Below are positions 18,961 through 20,108 of a stretch of DNA of 20,108 nucleotides, one piece after another (positions within the stretch are counted from its first letter, which is position 1; each line of letters begins with the position of its first letter). This stretch comes from Pigoraptor chileana (lineage: Eukaryota > Opisthokonta > Filasterea), in NCBI GenBank assembly GCA_943704495.1, contig CALSCR010002509.1, forward strand, positions 1-20,108, written 5' to 3'. The position numbers and the translations under genes were made by a program. The notes beneath the pieces were generated by a model that did not search any database, was not told the origin of the DNA, and saw only the letters and a list, made by a program, of their open reading frames with translations.

Positions 18961-20023
18961 GTGTGTGTGTGTGTGTGTGACTGTGTGTGTGTGTGTGTCA
19001 CTTTTACATTGCTTGCGTGAGTGCGTATTCTTGCGGGCCTGGGGGACTGCTGAGTATGTATTTTGTGGTTGCTTACACTGCTTGATATCTCCTTGCAATG
19101 GGCGTGACACCATTCAGGGTCGGACGCGGGCAGTGACGAGGAAGAGGAGGAGGAAGTCGTATTCATTCCAGAGCTTAATTTTGAGCGAAAAGAGCGGCCG
19201 GTTACCTACGAGGACGAAATTCGACTGCTTAAAGAGGAGGTGGGTCGACGCGTCACATTCACCGCAGTGAGGCTCACTATGACTCGTTTGATGACCTTGG
19301 CAAAATTTTTGCCGTTCCACAGTACATGTCTTACTGCAACGTACTATGACCCCGTCAGTGTGGATATCCCATTCCTCGTGCTTGCATGCATGCGCTCTCG
19401 GCGTAACACGCCATAACATGAGCGCATAACTAGCACGTGACTGTCTGGTGTCTCATCGCCATTCCCCCTTGCACGTTGTGCAAATGCAGTTGGGCAAGTT
19501 GAAATCCTTCATTGCCAACAAGGAGCGCGTGCTCGAAGCCCTCATGCCACCGCCACCAACGCCACAGCCTCTCTTGGACAAGTACTACGCGGCACAGGTA
19601 AGCAATCACACATTCTCCTCATTCTCACTTTGTTGAGTCCGTGGGTGGTTTTTGTTGAGTCCGTGGGTCGGTTTTGTTGTTGTTTGTGTGTTTCTGTGTG
19701 CCTATTTTGTGTCCATACCCACCTATTTCGTCTCAGCATAATATGTGTCGACACCGAACACACACCTTACATACAAATACACAACCATAGTCGTCACGCG
19801 CATTGGAATCTCAAACCTGTGCGTGGCGCTGAATCGGCCTACAATCTTCAATGTCATTTTGCAGAAACGTTTTGATGAGGTGGTTGCGGTCTGTGACGTC
19901 GCGGAGTCTGAGCGCAACAGCGTTGTGCGTCACATGCAGGCGCTCTACAAGCGGGTCAACGACGGCAACTGGCGTATTGTTGCCGCGCGAAAGGAAATGA
20001 GAGTTCTCATTGAAAACGGCGCG
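17450..20023 (+). CDS. TSNAXIP1 N-terminal-domain protein, probable ciliary coiled-coil protein (3' partial, 7 exons, 458 codons)
   Basis: Exons: 17450-17632, 17775-17900, 18024-18202, 18374-18870, 19118-19239, 19490-19597 and 19865-20023; phases agree and the gene leaves the window in intron 7. ATG 17450 (G at -3, G at +4) is the first in-frame ATG. The frame stays open upstream to 17387, where TAG precedes, so an upstream coding exon is not excluded. Residues about 40-180 resemble the N-terminal domain of translin-associated factor X-interacting protein 1: a helical stretch DICQQTIRRIDRLRRKITK, then RRLGIYSLAFNQFAADL, LFIEIKNAYDEFIRAHREEQ and a Glu/Arg-rich coiled coil. A disordered Ser/Gly/Pro section follows with a Gln11 run (253-263), an acidic run of six Glu, then further charged helices (TYEDEIRLLKEELGKLKSFI). 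The family includes animal sperm/ciliary proteins, so a flagellar role is inferred. The family call rests on by-eye similarity. Another coiled-coil family is possible. Confidence 0.7.
18642..18674 (+). repeat. Coding CAG/CAA repeat (Gln11)
   Basis: Eleven consecutive Gln codons (CAA, eight CAG, CAA, CAG) lie in exon 4 of the TSNAXIP1-like gene, followed by a Ser run and Gln/Pro-rich sequence. The tract is likely length-variable. Confidence 0.9.
18930..18998. repeat. (TTG)n-(TG)n compound microsatellite in intron 4
   Basis: About ten TTG units run into TG repeats with a single GACTG interruption, shortly after the GTGTGT donor of intron 4 in the TSNAXIP1-like gene. Confidence 0.9.
19629..19668 (+). 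repeat. Two direct copies of an 18-bp unit in intron 6
   Basis: TTTGTTGAGTCCGTGGGT occurs at 19629-19646 and again at 19651-19668, identical, 22 bp apart start to start, within intron 6 of the TSNAXIP1-like gene. The inner GAGTCCGTGGGT is one or two substitutions from GAGTCCATGGGC in the dispersed-repeat core. Confidence 0.8.
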
Positions 20024-20033
20024 GTATGTGTGT

Positions 20034-20036
<3 letters not shown>

Positions 20037-20108
<72 letters not shown>
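20037..20108. repeat. (GT)n microsatellite at the right edge
   Basis: A pure GT tract closes the window, inside intron 7 of the TSNAXIP1-like gene and just after its GTATGT donor. As at the left edge, this probably marks an assembly break. Confidence 0.97.

Overview
This is nuclear DNA of a unicellular, probably flagellated eukaryote. It holds five protein genes, all interrupted by short GT-AG introns (26 donors and 25 acceptors placed by eye; complete introns 123-385 bp). Every codon phase agrees across the junctions, which supports the models. Coding GC is moderate to high, intergenic DNA is AT-richer, and CA/TG and CT/GA microsatellites are very frequent. An MCM helicase subunit, a bZIP factor, an ABCG transporter with an EGF-like ectodomain, an LRR-PP2C phosphatase and a TSNAXIP1-type ciliary protein fit a protist. 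The sequence alone does not settle the lineage; a holozoan, apusozoan or amoebozoan type is possible.

Layout: three genes lie on the minus strand and then two on the plus strand, with one divergent intergenic region between the blocks. (1) 90-2003, minus: N-terminal 280 codons of MCM3, running off the left edge inside an intron made of (AC)n. (2) 2004-3116: intergenic, with a G-rich 10-bp repeat array and two E2F-type sites upstream of MCM3. (3) 3117-4038, minus: two-exon bZIP factor. (4) 4039-5776: AT-rich intergenic DNA with a perfect double-CACGTG palindrome. (5) 5777-10511, minus: nine-exon, 1066-residue ABCG half-transporter. (6) 10512-12683: divergent promoter region with three tandem ETS-like motifs, a TATA box and a cluster of three small palindromes. 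(7) 12684-16357, plus: six-exon, 921-residue LRR-PP2C phosphatase related in architecture to PHLPP. (8) 16358-17449: intergenic, with one copy of a dispersed repeat whose other copy lies in MCM3 intron 3. (9) 17450 to the right edge, plus: 5' part (458 codons) of a TSNAXIP1-N-domain protein, running off inside a (GT)n intron.

The genes do not form an obvious pathway. The most informative signals are the paired E2F sites 5' of a replication-licensing gene (a conserved cell-cycle circuit, by inference), a bZIP basic region whose normally invariant Asn is Glu, a PHLPP-like protein that keeps its full PP2C metal-binding set, and a microsatellite-flanked dispersed repeat. I found no rRNA, recognisable tRNA, CRISPR array, virus-derived element or autonomous transposon.
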